DNA of 64,000 bases from Doryteuthis pealeii (GCA_023376005.1 CM042157.1:68198494-68262493), one strand, 5' to 3'; counted from the first letter of the stretch, positions 33,660-43,339 are shown. Notes: generated by a model from the letters alone, not told the origin. A program made the numbers and translations.

Positions 33660-34185
33660 CTTTTTAATAAAGAAATAAAATCCCATTCCTCTTTTTTGTT
33701 GATATCTAAGACCTTCAAAAATATCCTAGTTTGAATATGTGTGGGTGAGTGTCATTTACAGTAACATTTTGGTTGTACCTCATTTCAAGTCAGGCCTTTT
33801 CGAAAGACATTTTACCTTTTTTTTTTGCCCTCGTTATTTTTGATTTTTCCTGGCCCTCGCCCCAAAATTGACCACACCTAACAATCATGAGTTTCAGTGG
33901 AAACCATTGAAGTATGTGCTAGATGAAATTTAACTCTTGATGCTGTATATTTAGATAAATGATAGGGATGCGTGGGTGGGGTAATGTTCTTTGCTGAAGA
34001 AAATTTATGAGGTTGTTTGCATATCAATTTGCACTAATGCCCTTAGGCAGGGTTTGGGTTAGGAAAGTCATATGTCCATCTCTTCTTCTCCCAGCTGAAT
34101 TCAGAAACTTAGGAGTGCTGTTTCTTGTTTCAGATAATCTGTGGCACTGAGTGCACCATTTTTTGTTATCAGCTCATCCAAAAAG
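33660..34185. other. No feature recognised
   Basis: Mixed composition; only short frames on either strand. A poly-T run is at 33,818. Confidence 0.4.
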
Positions 34186-34186
34186 T

Positions 34187-34253
<67 letters not shown>

Positions 34254-34313
34254 GTGTGTGTGTAGAAAAAGGTAGAAAAACATGGGATGTTGTACAAGGT
34301 AGATGTTTATTGT

Positions 34314-34363
<50 letters not shown>

Positions 34364-34390
34364 GTATGTATATATATATATGTATGTATT
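34186..34390. repeat. Two (TA)n microsatellites
   Basis: 34,190-34,250 and 34,316-34,385 flank a TGTGTGTG/AGAAAAAGG segment. Confidence 0.95.
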
Positions 34391-34527
34391 TGACGTCATA
34401 TTTCAAACCGTCTACCTTTACAGCATTCTCTTCAAATTTTGAACAGATTGATAAACAAGGACTGTCACTCATACTCATACTCATTATTCTGTGATAAAAT
34501 TTTTTTACTCTTACTTATATCAACAAG

Positions 34528-34576
34528 AGCCCTGAAGAAGATCTACTTAACAGGTCGAAACACTGCAGCATCGGCT
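34528..34576 (+). ncRNA. Hammerhead ribozyme motif (Penelope-type 3' region)
   Basis: Stem I AGCC/GGCT, core CTGAAGA (34,532-34,538), stem II GATCT/AGGTC with a 7-nt loop, intact GAA (34,557-34,559), stem III around CTGCAG with two mismatches, then C17. Downstream the TTTTTTCAAATTTC and CCGTCAGATTCATTTCC stretch before (TA)n resembles the ends of the 56.6 and 54.9 kb elements. Confidence 0.6.
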
Positions 34577-34689
34577 AATAAACTTACCACTCATTTTATT
34601 TAAACCTGTGTTTTTTCAAATTTCTCACTATACTACATACCGTCAGATTCATTTCCATTTCTCTTCATATATATATATATATATATTAT

Positions 34690-34869
34690 TTTTGGGAGAA
34701 TATGTGCTTAATTGAAGTTGTACCTAATTTTGAAAGTTAATTAATTAATAATTAATTAATTAGGCGGGCATCTTTCAAAATTAGGTACGACTTCAATTAA
34801 GCACATATTCTCCCAAAAATTGTCGGCTAAAAAAAAGCCATATCAAAACACATCGTTTGTGTATTTACT

Positions 34870-34880
<11 letters not shown>
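34690..34880 (-). mobile_element. Palindromic body and 3' end of a retrozyme-like element
   Basis: Near-perfect palindrome (GGGAGAATATGTGCTTAATT arm, 34,691-34,820), then AAAAATTGTCGGCTA and TTGTGTATTTACTTCTCATA. The same 3' end closes the tRNA-hammerhead unit at 38,822-39,230. The ribozyme half is missing here. Confidence 0.55.
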
Positions 34881-34911
<31 letters not shown>

Positions 34912-35019
34912 AAAGTTGGTGATCCCTGCTCTTGAGCAAAAAGATATCTTTACATGAAAGCAAAGGTGTTTTATCGAATTTTCCCAACAGACCTCACCAA
35001 AAAACCAAAAAAAAACAAC

Positions 35020-35050
<31 letters not shown>

Positions 35051-35284
35051 AAAAACAGAAACTCAATGAAATTCATTGATGCTTACTGCATATCTATAAA
35101 GACTAAACAGTGGTTCAGGCAGTGGGTAATGTGTTTTAGCAGTTGCAAGAGCAGCATGAGTGACAAGCTGCATTCAACACAGCTGTCAGTCTATATGATA
35201 CGAAGGGGGTGTGTTTTAACAAAGGTGAATTACATGAACAGCACTTTCATCACTGCTGTAAAAAAAGTTTTGGTTATTTATTGA

Positions 35285-35385
35285 TCTACTAGGAAAAAAA
35301 GAAGACTAGTTTAGGGTTTAGGGTTAGTTTAATGGGAAAATAGATAAATAATTTATCAGTCAAGAGTGGTTCCCCTTTTTTTATG
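35285..35385 (+). mobile_element. Half of a telomere-core MITE
   Basis: GATCTACTAGGAAAAAAAGA, GTTTAGGGTTTAGGGTTAG, CAGTCAAGAGTGGTTCCCC. The terminal ATAACC arm is lost. Confidence 0.6.
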
Positions 35386-35469
35386 AACACAGCATGCACA
35401 AGGTTGTTCATTGTTGGTGAAATTGCAAAGACAATGACAATGTTGAAAAATAATGTTTTGTATGTATTT

Positions 35470-35890
35470 AACCAACCCTTCCACATAAGCAAGATGTGAC
35501 ACAAGGTCAATTTCTTAAGCAGAGTTCAAAAGGTTTGAATTCAGAGTTTTCTCTTTTTCTTAGACCGGCTGTCTAATCAAGGTTAAACAGCTCAGTCGGC
35601 TCTACTATTTAGCCATATCTAGAGAGAGAATAGTTGGATTCATACCTTTTACTAGGGTATTAGCACTATGTGAAATGCAAACAGCCTTGTACAGGATTTA
35701 AGGAGAATCCTTGTCTGTTGGTTGGCCTGTCCTCCAAAAAGTAATTCTAGGACAAATTATCAATGCCTTTAAATAGTAAATCAAATACTTGTTTGGACAT
35801 TTCAGAGTTTTCCTTCTTTTAGACTGGTTACCTATCCAGGGTTAAAGAGCCCAGTCTGCCCTACTATTTTACCCATAGCTGGAGGGAGAA
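35470..35890 (-). mobile_element. SINE family 2 with a second partial copy
   Basis: First copy 35,470-35,700 (ACCAACCCTTCCACATAAGC to GATTTAAGG); the segment AGAGTTTTCCTTC...GCTGGAGGGAGAATT is repeated at 35,808-35,890. Confidence 0.65.
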
Positions 35891-36064
35891 TTGCATCCAT
35901 TGCATATTAAAATCAATCTTATGATTGATTTTTATATAGAATATAATTTAGATAAATACAATCTTTTTATATATGTTCTTATTTAATTTAGTTACTGTTT
36001 CTAATATGATATATTTCCTTAGATTAAAACTTAAATAATTATGCCCGTAGGGTGCATGTTTTTG

Positions 36065-36068
36065 CTAG
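36065..36068 (+). mobile_element. Helitron family C 3' end, orphan
   Basis: AAACTTAAATAATTATGCCC, a CCC-GTA-GGG hairpin with flanking ATG/CAT, spacer, CTAG|T. The 5' end was not found, so this copy is truncated. Confidence 0.55.
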
Positions 36069-36176
36069 TGATAACAAAAGATTCATTATTTGAAGTCATT
36101 ACAATTATCAGAATCAATAGTTCTTTTCGCTATTGATTAGGGGGTAGGAGAAGGGCTGTCAAATCCTGCTCTTTTG

Positions 36177-36279
36177 TAAAACTACTCGGAAGTCAAGTGT
36201 TGAGATTTCCTCAGAATTCTGCTGCTACTGCGGCTGCCTTTAATCATGCCAAGAAAAAAATGGATTTTGACTATTAACC
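36177..36279 (+). repeat. Direct duplication, left copy, short GCT tract
   Basis: AAAACTACTCGGAAGTCAAG ... TTTAATCATGCCAAGAAAAA ... GATTTTGACTATTA. Its partner is 36,656-36,767. The left copy has CTGCTGCTACTGCGGCTGCC where the partner has ten GCT units. Confidence 0.8.
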
Positions 36280-36294
36280 AAAAAAAAAGAAAAG

Positions 36295-36350
36295 ACTTTG
36301 GCATTAAATAATCTAACTAGGGTTGACATGCCATAAAACCAACCAAAATT
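36295..36350 (+). mobile_element. LINE/SINE tail fragment
   Basis: GGCATTAAATAATCTAACTA, GGGTTGACATGCCATAAAAC, CAACCAAAA. Confidence 0.55.
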
Positions 36351-36655
36351 TTAATAGTTTGTCCAAGATCTATGCTGACTGAGTAGTCTGATACCACTAG
36401 CAGTGGTTTACCCTCTTTTACGCTGCTGGTGAATATTGTATTTTGTTAATGTTATAAAGATTCCATTTAATTTCCAATGTCCGTTTGGTTATTTCTCATT
36501 TAGTAAACTTTGTTAACTTACAACAGTCTGCCACAGAAATAAAGCAGGGAAAAATGAGAAGATTGTGTTGCTCCAGTATTTCAAATCAGGAGGGTCAACC
36601 CTGCCTTGAAAATCAGTGTTTGAAATTCTGTCTTTTTAGTTGGGCTTGAACTGCA

Positions 36656-36767
36656 GTAAAACTACTCGGAAGTCAAGTGTTGAGATATCAGAATGGTGGG
36701 GGGCTGCTGCTGCTGCTGCTGCTGCTGCTGCCTTTAATCATGACAAGAGAAAACTGGATTTTGACTA
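36656..36767 (+). repeat. Direct duplication, right copy, with (GCT)10
   Basis: Trinucleotide run at about 36,701-36,732. In one frame it reads poly-Ala followed by FNHDKRKLDFDY, and the left copy conserves FNH.K.K.DFDY, so a decayed coding origin is possible but unproven. The 67-residue frame is not called as a gene. Confidence 0.6.
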
Positions 36768-36779
36768 TTTAAAAAAAAA

Positions 36780-37295
36780 AAAAAAAAAAAATTTTCTTCT
36801 TCTTCATTCCATCTGCTTCTTTCCTCTATTAATAAATAGATAAAATATATAGACTAAATAAATAAAAGAAGATAAATAAGATAAAAAAGAAAAAAAAAAG
36901 TATTTTCTTCTTCTTTCCTCTATTAATAAATCAAACTTATGCCCTCCCCCCATTCTTATTCTCTAATTCACATTGCCCCTATTATCATTCAGAAATAAAA
37001 GTGCAATGCATTATGGGAGATAGAATGAGCTAAACAGGAATGGATTGGCTGCCATCTTTTCTACATCTGTTGAAGAGAAATCAATCTTTCTTGTTTTTTT
37101 TTAGGTAGCAACACAACCCCCCCAAAAAAAAACGAGACCCCCCAAATAAAAAAAAAAAAAAAAATGAGACCCCCCCCAAAAAAATACAAGAAAGTAAAAA
37201 TGTATTTTCCTCCTCCTCATCGTCCTTCTCCTCCTGTTGTTGTTGACTTCTCTTTGCAATTGTTATTTACTGACGATAAAAATGGATTTATTATT
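36780..37295. other. Poly-A, CCCC/AAAA and TTCTTC low-complexity DNA
   Basis: Runs such as GAGACCCCCCAAATAAAAA. No gene-like signal. Confidence 0.6.
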
Positions 37296-37298
37296 ATA

Positions 37299-37405
37299 GG
37301 GCTGGTTTAGCTCAGTCGGTAGAGCATCTCTCGCCAACTCAACACATGAATATCATGGGGATCTATGCAGTAAAATGAGGTGCTGATGGTAGATGTGGCG
37401 CTCCT
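37299..37405 (+). mobile_element. SINE family 1, internally deleted
   Basis: GGGCTGGTTTAGCTCAGTCG head with an intact A box, then a jump to TCGCCAACTCAACACATGAA. The B box is missing. Confidence 0.7.
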
Positions 37406-37695
37406 ATGTCTCTTCCTTGCCACTCTGTCATATTTTGTATTTTACTTCTATTAAGTTTTCTCAGGCAATTAAATATCCTTGTTATCACTATCATCGTGAA
37501 TTGTCCTCATCTATTTATTTATAGAAATGAAAGTAACAAACAATTTGTTTGAGATGGCAATAGCCGACAATTTTTGGGAGAATATGTGCTTAATTGAAGT
37601 CATACCTAATTTGAAAATTAATTAGTTGATAATTAATGAATTAGGCGAATATATCTGTTCAAATGTAAGGCGTAAACAAATCGAGAAAAAGTCAA

Positions 37696-37735
37696 TCTGT
37701 ATGTACATTTTGGCCTATTATGCCTCATCAGCAGA
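37696..37735 (-). ncRNA. Hammerhead ribozyme motif, G12 mutated
   Basis: CTGATGA (plus 37,725-37,731), stem II GGC(A/C)TAATAGGCC with one mismatch, AAA instead of GAA, palindromic stem III ATGTACAT, A17, CAGA pairing with TCTG as stem I. Confidence 0.55.
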
Positions 37736-37744
37736 GTTATAGAC

Positions 37745-37810
37745 AGGGAACCGCTTTGTGTGTGATTCGAACCCTAACTGACAGGTGCTGATTCTAACCA
37801 TTACACTAGC
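37745..37810 (-). repeat. tRNA-like sequence in the composite element
   Basis: CTAGTGTAATGGTTAGAATC ... GGGTTCGAATCACAC. The A and B boxes are recognisable, there is no acceptor-stem complementarity, and it is fused to the hammerhead unit, so it is not a tRNA gene. Confidence 0.5.
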
Positions 37811-38059
37811 TGGTTTTTCCCAGATTTCTCATTTGTTTTTAAACTGATATATCCTATGTTTTTTTGAGACTTACTGCACGACAGTATGAAAGTAACAAAC
37901 AATTTGTTTGAGATGGTGATAGCCGACAATTTTTATTCTTCCAGAAATTATATATACAGCCAATTATCATTGCTTGCTAACACCTCTCTATTCGGTGAAT
38001 ATTCTTACTTCCTCGTCACTGGAATAATGTTTGCCTCTCAAACCCTCTTTCATGGGACT

Positions 38060-38550
38060 GAAGAGATGATAGTCTGAAGGAGCTAAATCTGTTGAGTATG
38101 AAAAGTGAAATTTGGAGTGAAGAAGTGGCTCAAAGAACAGTCAACCGAATTTTACAGGGCAGAGATACATGCTCTCATTTGAAGGTAAAACATTACTATT
38201 GAGAGAAACAGTGATTATGTGGAGAAATAGGGATGTGATCCACAGCGGACCAGCTTCATTTTGATGTATGAATGATACATATTCCTGTGTTGGTAATTAT
38301 ACCTGTCCTAAACAAAATAGCATTACTTTTTGACTCGCCTATGTGGAGCAGTAGGAATGATCCACAGAGGACCAGTTTGATGTATGATACATATTCCTGT
38401 GTTGGACCTGCTTTTTGACTCACCTATGTGGTGAAGTAGGGATGTGATCCACAGAGGACCAGCTACATTGCGATATATGATGCATATTCCTGTGTTGGTA
38501 ATTATACCTGTCCTAAACAAAATGACATTACTTTTTGACTCACCCTCATT
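38060..38550 (+). pseudogene. Mariner-like transposase C-terminal relic with triplicated 3' end
   Basis: One frame reads VKKWLKEQSTEFYRAEIHALI, then stops and DYVEK*, which is the C-terminus of mariner transposases. The 3' UTR with terminal GACTCACCCTC follows. The segment from TATGTGGAG to TTTTTGACTC is repeated three times (about 38,214-38,340, 38,341-38,423, 38,424-38,546), the middle unit being internally deleted. Dead element. Confidence 0.7.
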
Positions 38551-38821
38551 GTTAAAGATTTTTAACTTAAAACTAGCAAGATTTAAGTATTTAAGTTTTA
38601 ATATAGTGAATTATATTAAATTGGAAAGACTAACAAAATTAAGTAAAGACACATAAAAAATCACGCTTATTTGAATTATATTTAATTGGTTTCTATATAA
38701 AATCATTCATAGGATCATTTTGATATGTTGGAGAATAAAACAATAATATTAGAGATCAATAACACCAAGTAATTATTTATTAAACCCAGTTTTGTTAAAG
38801 CCAGTATGCAAATTAACCACA

Positions 38822-39240
38822 CCATATATTATGAGAAGTAAATACACAAGCGATGTGTTCATGATATGCTTTTTTTAGCCGACAATTTTTGGGAGAATAT
38901 GTGCTTAATTGAAGTCGTACCTAATTTTGAAAGTTAATTAATTAATAATTAATTAATTAGGCGGGCATACCTATTTAAATGTAAGGCTAAACAAATCGAG
39001 AAAAATCAATCTGTATATACATTTCGGCCTATTAGGCCTCATCAGCAGAGCTATAGATAGGAAGACCGCTTTGTGCGTGATTCGAAACCCGACCGTCAAG
39101 CCGACAGGCGAGCATCGCACCCCCACACCAACCGGACTTTCTTTAGATTTTTTGTTTTTTTTAGAAGTAGGTTTCTATTCCTCTTATAGTGACTTCTTCT
39201 ACACGACAGTATGAGAAGTAAATACACAAGCTATTTCTTA
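38822..39240 (-). mobile_element. tRNA-hammerhead composite element (unit 3), nested in Helitron C3
   Basis: Minus-strand order: TTGTGTATTTACTTCTCATA, junction CTGTCGTGTAG near 39,205, a tRNA-like B-box region (GGGTTTCGAATCACGC) at about 39,065-39,140, hammerhead 39,049-39,010, AT-rich palindromic body, AAAAATTGTCGGCTA, and again TTGTGTATTTACTTCTCATA at 38,831. The ~375-bp unit therefore carries the same ~20-bp sequence at both ends. Confidence 0.7.
39010..39049 (-). ncRNA. Hammerhead ribozyme, intact core
   Basis: TCTG/CAGA stem I, CTGATGA (plus 39,039-39,045), stem II GGCCTAATAGGCC (5 bp, AAT loop), GAA intact (plus 39,023-39,025), minimal stem III ATGTATAT, A17. The very short stem III is characteristic of hammerheads in Penelope-like elements and retrozymes. 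Confidence 0.75.
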
Positions 39241-39789
39241 GTGATATATAAGACACATTGCAGGATTTTAAATGCACTAATGTTATGGTTGGTTTTTAGG
39301 CAAATCTAAATCAGATTTTCAGAGATACGTCATTGATAGATAAGATTCTATATATTAATGATTTTAACTATAAATTAAATACTCATTGATAAACTTACAT
39401 TGTTCCTGAGGGTATTATGATGTAACCAGTGATGTAATTTTGGTTACAGACAGACAGACAGATACTGAATGTCCAGTATAATAAGATTTACAAGAAAATA
39501 TTTATTTAATTCAAAAAAAGAAATAAAGTGATGTTATTAAATTGTCTGAGGTTCGTTTTTAAATACAATAAAATCAAATGATAATTCCGTGCAGAGGCAG
39601 ACCAGTATGTCCGACCAAATGATTATAGAAAAAATATGCCAATCTGTCTACATTGCAATTATTCTTGAGTCTGGTATTTCGATTCGGTTGTAATAAATTA
39701 ACCTAGAATTTGGAATTTGTCTAAGGAACCTCGCTATCAATATCTGCCGCTATTTTTCTTTCTTTTCTTTTTACCTTAATTTTTTCTTC

Positions 39790-40625
39790 TCTCTTTCACT
39801 TGTGACTTTCTCTTTCATTTTTGTCATTCTTTCCGTTACTTTCTCTTTCATTCTTTCCTTTACTTTCACTTTCATTCTTTTTGTTACTTTCTCTTTCTTT
39901 CTTTCCCTTCCTCTCTTTCACTCATTACTTACTCTTTCTTCTTTCTTTCATTCTTTCCTTCTTTCTTTCATTCTTTCCATTCTTTCTTTCCATTCTTTTT
40001 GTTACTTTCTCTTTCATTCTTTCATTCTTTTTTTCATTCTTTCATTCTCTTCTTCCATTTCTTTCTCTTTCATTCTTTTTGTTACTTTCTCTTTCATTCT
40101 TTCCATTTCTTTCTCTCTTTCCATTCTTTCCTTTCTTTCCATTTCTTTCTCTTTCATCTTTCCATTTCTTTCTCTTTCATCCTTTCCATTTCTTTCTCTT
40201 TCATTCTTTTTGTTTACTTTCTCTTTCATTCTTTCCATTTCTTTCTCTTTCATCCTTTCCATTTCTTTCTCTTTCATCTTTCATTTCTTTTCTTTCATTC
40301 TTTCCATTTCTTTCTCATTATTTTCATTTCTTTCTCTTTCATTCTTTCCATTTCTTTCTTTCATTCTTTCCATTTCTTTCCCTTTCATTCTTTTTGTTAC
40401 TTTCTCTTTCTTTCTTTCCGTTACTTTCTCTTTCACTCGTGACTTTCTCTTTCATTCTTTCCGTTACTCTCCCCCCCCTTCTGTTTCTTTATCTCTTTCC
40501 TCTTTCATTTTAGTTTTGTCACCCGTTCATCTATTTTACTCCCTCTCCCTTAAAACATTATTTTACCTTTTTATTATTTCTTTCTCTCCTTTAAAATTTC
40601 ACTCCTTTTCTTTATTCGTCCATTC
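39790..40625. repeat. CTTT/CATT-rich minisatellite
   Basis: Imperfect repeats of TTTCTCTTTCATTCTTTCCA over about 830 bp. The 300-, 230- and 147-residue frames are translations of it. Confidence 0.95.
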
Positions 40626-40850
40626 CTTCAATCATTCAATATACATTTTCTTCTTTTCTTTTCCTCCGCCCACGTTTTTGAAATCTCCTCTTCCTTCTCA
40701 ATAATGGAAGCTGACCTGACCCCCCTGTACTGACAGTCTGTTCTGATCGATTCATGTAACAGATTTTTTTATCTTTTTTTTTTTTTTTTTTTTTTTTTTC
40801 AAGTCTACTTTTCATAAATTAACACAGAAACCAGACTACATTATAATAAA

Positions 40851-41413
40851 CTAGAAAACAGCACCCAACGTCGTCTGGGTAAAAAGAGGGGTGGGAGGAG
40901 AATCTCTGGTGTATTGATTTGTTTATTTTTGAGATTCACAAATGATAGACATTTTTTAAGTAGAATTTCAATGCTATTTCTATGTATATTTTAATTTTCA
41001 AATATCTTTGAATATAAATCAAATTCATTATTGTTTTATTTTCTTAGTTTCCTCCAGACATCCATCCATACATACATACACACCAACTATCCTTTATATA
41101 TATACTAGAAGTAGCTACCCTGCATTGACTGGGTAGAGGGAGGGAGGGGAATACCTGGTATATTGATTTATTTACTTTAGAGATTCACAAATGGTGGACA
41201 TTTTTAAGTAGAATTTCAATGCTATTTCTATGTATATTTTAATTTCTAAATATCTTCAAATATAAGACAAATCTTCATAATTTTTACACAAAAAGCAAGA
41301 ACCAGAGACATTTAATGTGAATATATATTTACTTTGTTGTTAATTGTTTTATTTTCTTGGTTTCATCCGGACATACATACATACATACACGACACCTGCC
41401 CTTTATATATGTA
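40851..41413 (-). mobile_element. Helitron-like family A, head-to-tail units
   Basis: Minus-strand CTAG termini at 40,851 and 41,105, with a degenerate one (TTAG) at 41,414, each preceded by a CTACCC...GGGTAG-type hairpin. Each unit starts where the previous one ends (CCCTTTATATATGTA|...), giving units of about 254 and 309 bp. Confidence 0.65.
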
Positions 41414-42150
41414 TTAGAAGTGGCTACCCAGCATCGCTCAGGTTGAGGGGAGATTTTTAAAAAGTTAGTCTCGCAGATCCATTATTACTTATCACAAGTT
41501 AGCTCCTCACTGGATGTCCCATAAAATCCCCAAGTAAATATATAACAATATAGTAAGAAATTTTAATTCAATAATTTACAATTTAAAAAGAAAAATACAA
41601 TATAAATGAGGCGATTAATTCAATCAATCAACATCATATTTCAATTAACTTCTGTTACTATATAAATTTCAATTTTTAAATATCTTCCCAAATATAAATC
41701 AAATCTTCAAAAATAAAACGATTAACGACAAAATAAATATATATACACATTAAATATCAAGAGGGCTTGGTTTTTGAGCAAAAATAACAAAGATTTGATT
41801 TATATTTGGGAAGATATTTAAAAATTAAAATTTGTATAGTAACAGAAGGGAAAGTCATTTGCATGTTATTTTGTAAATCTTTTTTTTTTTTGTATGTTTT
41901 TTTTTTTATGCTTGGAAATAAAATTAATTGATTGAATTAATTGCATCATTTATATCTTAAATTTAAAAAAAAAATTGTAAATCATTGAATGGAAATTTCT
42001 TATTATATTGTTATATATTTCCGTGGAGATTTTTATGGGGCAACCAGCGAAGATCTCGCTCGCTCAATAAATAATAATAGATCTGCGTGACTAACTTTTA
42101 AAAAATCCCCCCTCCCCTCTACCCAGGCGGCGCTGGGTAGCCACTTCTAG
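41414..42150. mobile_element. Inverted pair of family A elements
   Basis: A minus-orientation unit (41,414-41,700) faces a plus-orientation unit ending CTAG at 42,147-42,150. TATTTGGGAAGATATTTAAA and its complement form the shared arms. Confidence 0.6.
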
Positions 42151-42680
42151 TTGTCAATATTGACAAATCAGTCCTACTTCATTATTTTTCTATCCATTTG
42201 TTTGTTTCTTGAAATAGATACGATTGTATATTTGGTTATTTTGATAAGATTCGAATCTCTATTGAAAACTGTCTGCCTCAAGCAAACCCTGACTCATTTG
42301 ATTAGTTTTTAAGCAGTCCGAGTCTCTTTCAGGGCCCGGTGACTGGCACTAACGATTTGTGGTTGTTGTCACTCACAGTTAAGAAGTTTAGGGAAAGCGT
42401 TGTGGGCTTTATTTTATTTGTTTATTTTTACATTTTCCGGATTCTTTTTTTTTCTTTCCTGTATTTTATGTCATCAGTGTAGTCATGTTGTATGAGAGAT
42501 TGGACAGGGTATGATTTCTACTGGGCATTTCTGACTCAGAATTTTCAGTTCCAGTGGTAGTAGTTGCACTGCTTTCTGATGCCTGATAGCTCACTAAAAA
42601 CAACATTGTTTATTTATTCATTCATTTTCAATTCTATGATATTATCTGTCTCTGTCTATCTCTGTTTCTCCTTTTCTCAG
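42151..42680. other. No feature recognised
   Basis: Mixed-composition sequence with no frame above background. Confidence 0.4.
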
Positions 42681-42683
42681 ACT

Positions 42684-42733
42684 CTATCTCTCTATCTAAG
42701 TACACACACACACACACACACATACACACACAT

Positions 42734-42782
<49 letters not shown>
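42684..42782. repeat. (AC)n/(TA)n compound microsatellite
   Basis: Directly abuts the hammerhead-bearing repeat at 42,783. Confidence 0.97.
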
Positions 42783-42785
<3 letters not shown>

Positions 42786-42810
42786 AAATAACAAAAGACT
42801 TAGAGATTTA

Positions 42811-42876
42811 GCATTATAGTCTATTTCAGGGAGCTTAGACAAATTGTCTAACTCTCCCAACTCATCAGATTCGCAT
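42811..42876 (-). ncRNA. Hammerhead ribozyme motif with long stem II
   Basis: CTGATGA (plus 42,862-42,868), long stem II (GGGAG/CTCCC and TTAGAC/GTCTAA), GAA (plus 42,825-42,827), stem III ATA-GAC-TAT, A17. Stem I starts AT/AT with a mismatch at position 3. Confidence 0.6.
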
Positions 42877-42950
42877 ATATATATATATAACAGAAGTAAT
42901 TAGAATCTGTAGGTAGAATGTATTTGAATTCCTAGAGTCTGAACCTTTCA

Positions 42951-42984
<34 letters not shown>

Positions 42985-43016
42985 AGTAAAGAAATAACAA
43001 AAGACTTAGAGATTTA

Positions 43017-43081
43017 GCTTATAGTCTATTTCAGGGAGCTTAGACAAAGTGTCTAACTGTCCCGACTCATCAGATTCGCAT
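43017..43081 (-). ncRNA. Hammerhead ribozyme motif, left arm of pair
   Basis: CTGATGA (plus 43,067-43,073), long stem II, GAA (plus 43,030-43,032), stem III ATA-GAC-TAT. One base is missing at the start of the stem I 3' strand. Confidence 0.6.
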
Positions 43082-43139
43082 CTGATGAGTTGGGAGAGTT
43101 AGACACTTTGTCTAAGCTCCTTGAAATAGACTATAATGC
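43078..43139 (+). ncRNA. Hammerhead ribozyme, intact core, right arm of pair
   Basis: GCAT/ATGC stem I, CTGATGA (43,082-43,088), bipartite stem II (GGAG/CTCC and TTAGAC/GTCTAA), GAA (43,123-43,125), stem III ATA-GAC-TAT, A17 (43,135). Confidence 0.7.
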
Positions 43140-43287
43140 TAAATCTCTAAGTCTTTTGTTATTTCTTTACTTATATATTTGCTCTGTGACTCTAACATTA
43201 AGAGCACACATTGAGCTCTCAAACTGTGACAGGTTTTTTAAATAAAACTCTTGTGTCGTAAGGAAGATTTCTTTTCTGGACTTTTGG

Positions 43288-43338
<51 letters not shown>

Positions 43339-43339
43339 A

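Larger units (their letters stand above)
37522..37935 (-). mobile_element. tRNA-hammerhead composite element (unit 2)
   Basis: Minus-strand order: remnant 3' end of a previous unit (AAAAATTGTCGGCTATCACC...GTTTGTTACTTTCATA), junction CTGTCGTGCAG at 37,885, tRNA-like head (GTGTAATGGTTAGAATCAGC with B-box GGGTTCGAATC), hammerhead 37,735-37,696, partly palindromic AT-rich body, and the same 3' end (AAAAATTGTCGGCTA...GTTTGTTACTTTCAT) at 37,522. The unit is about 360 bp and its end is directly repeated, as in a head-to-tail dimer remnant. Confidence 0.65.
38573..39486 (-). mobile_element. Complete non-autonomous Helitron, family C (copy C3)
   Basis: Minus strand A|TCTTATTATACTGGACATTC at 39,486 and CTTGCTAG|T at 38,573-38,576. 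Internal AAAATGATCC...TAATTATTTATTAAACCC matches the family. A tRNA-hammerhead composite is nested at 38,822-39,230. Confidence 0.65.
42985..43170. mobile_element. Head-to-head pair of hammerhead elements
   Basis: Near-perfect palindrome centred at about 43,077. Both arms read GTAAAGAAATAACAAAAGAC inward to a CTGATGA core, so two ribozymes are arranged back to back. A third copy lies at 42,783-42,880 across a (TA)n tract. Confidence 0.75.

Noticed and set aside
38050..38075. CTGAAGA...GAAGG as a hammerhead core
   Set aside because: No stem III or stem I pairing; it lies inside the mariner coding relic.
39802..40704. 300-residue Phe/Ser-rich open frame
   Set aside because: Translation of the CTTT/CATT minisatellite; other frames of the same region are also open.
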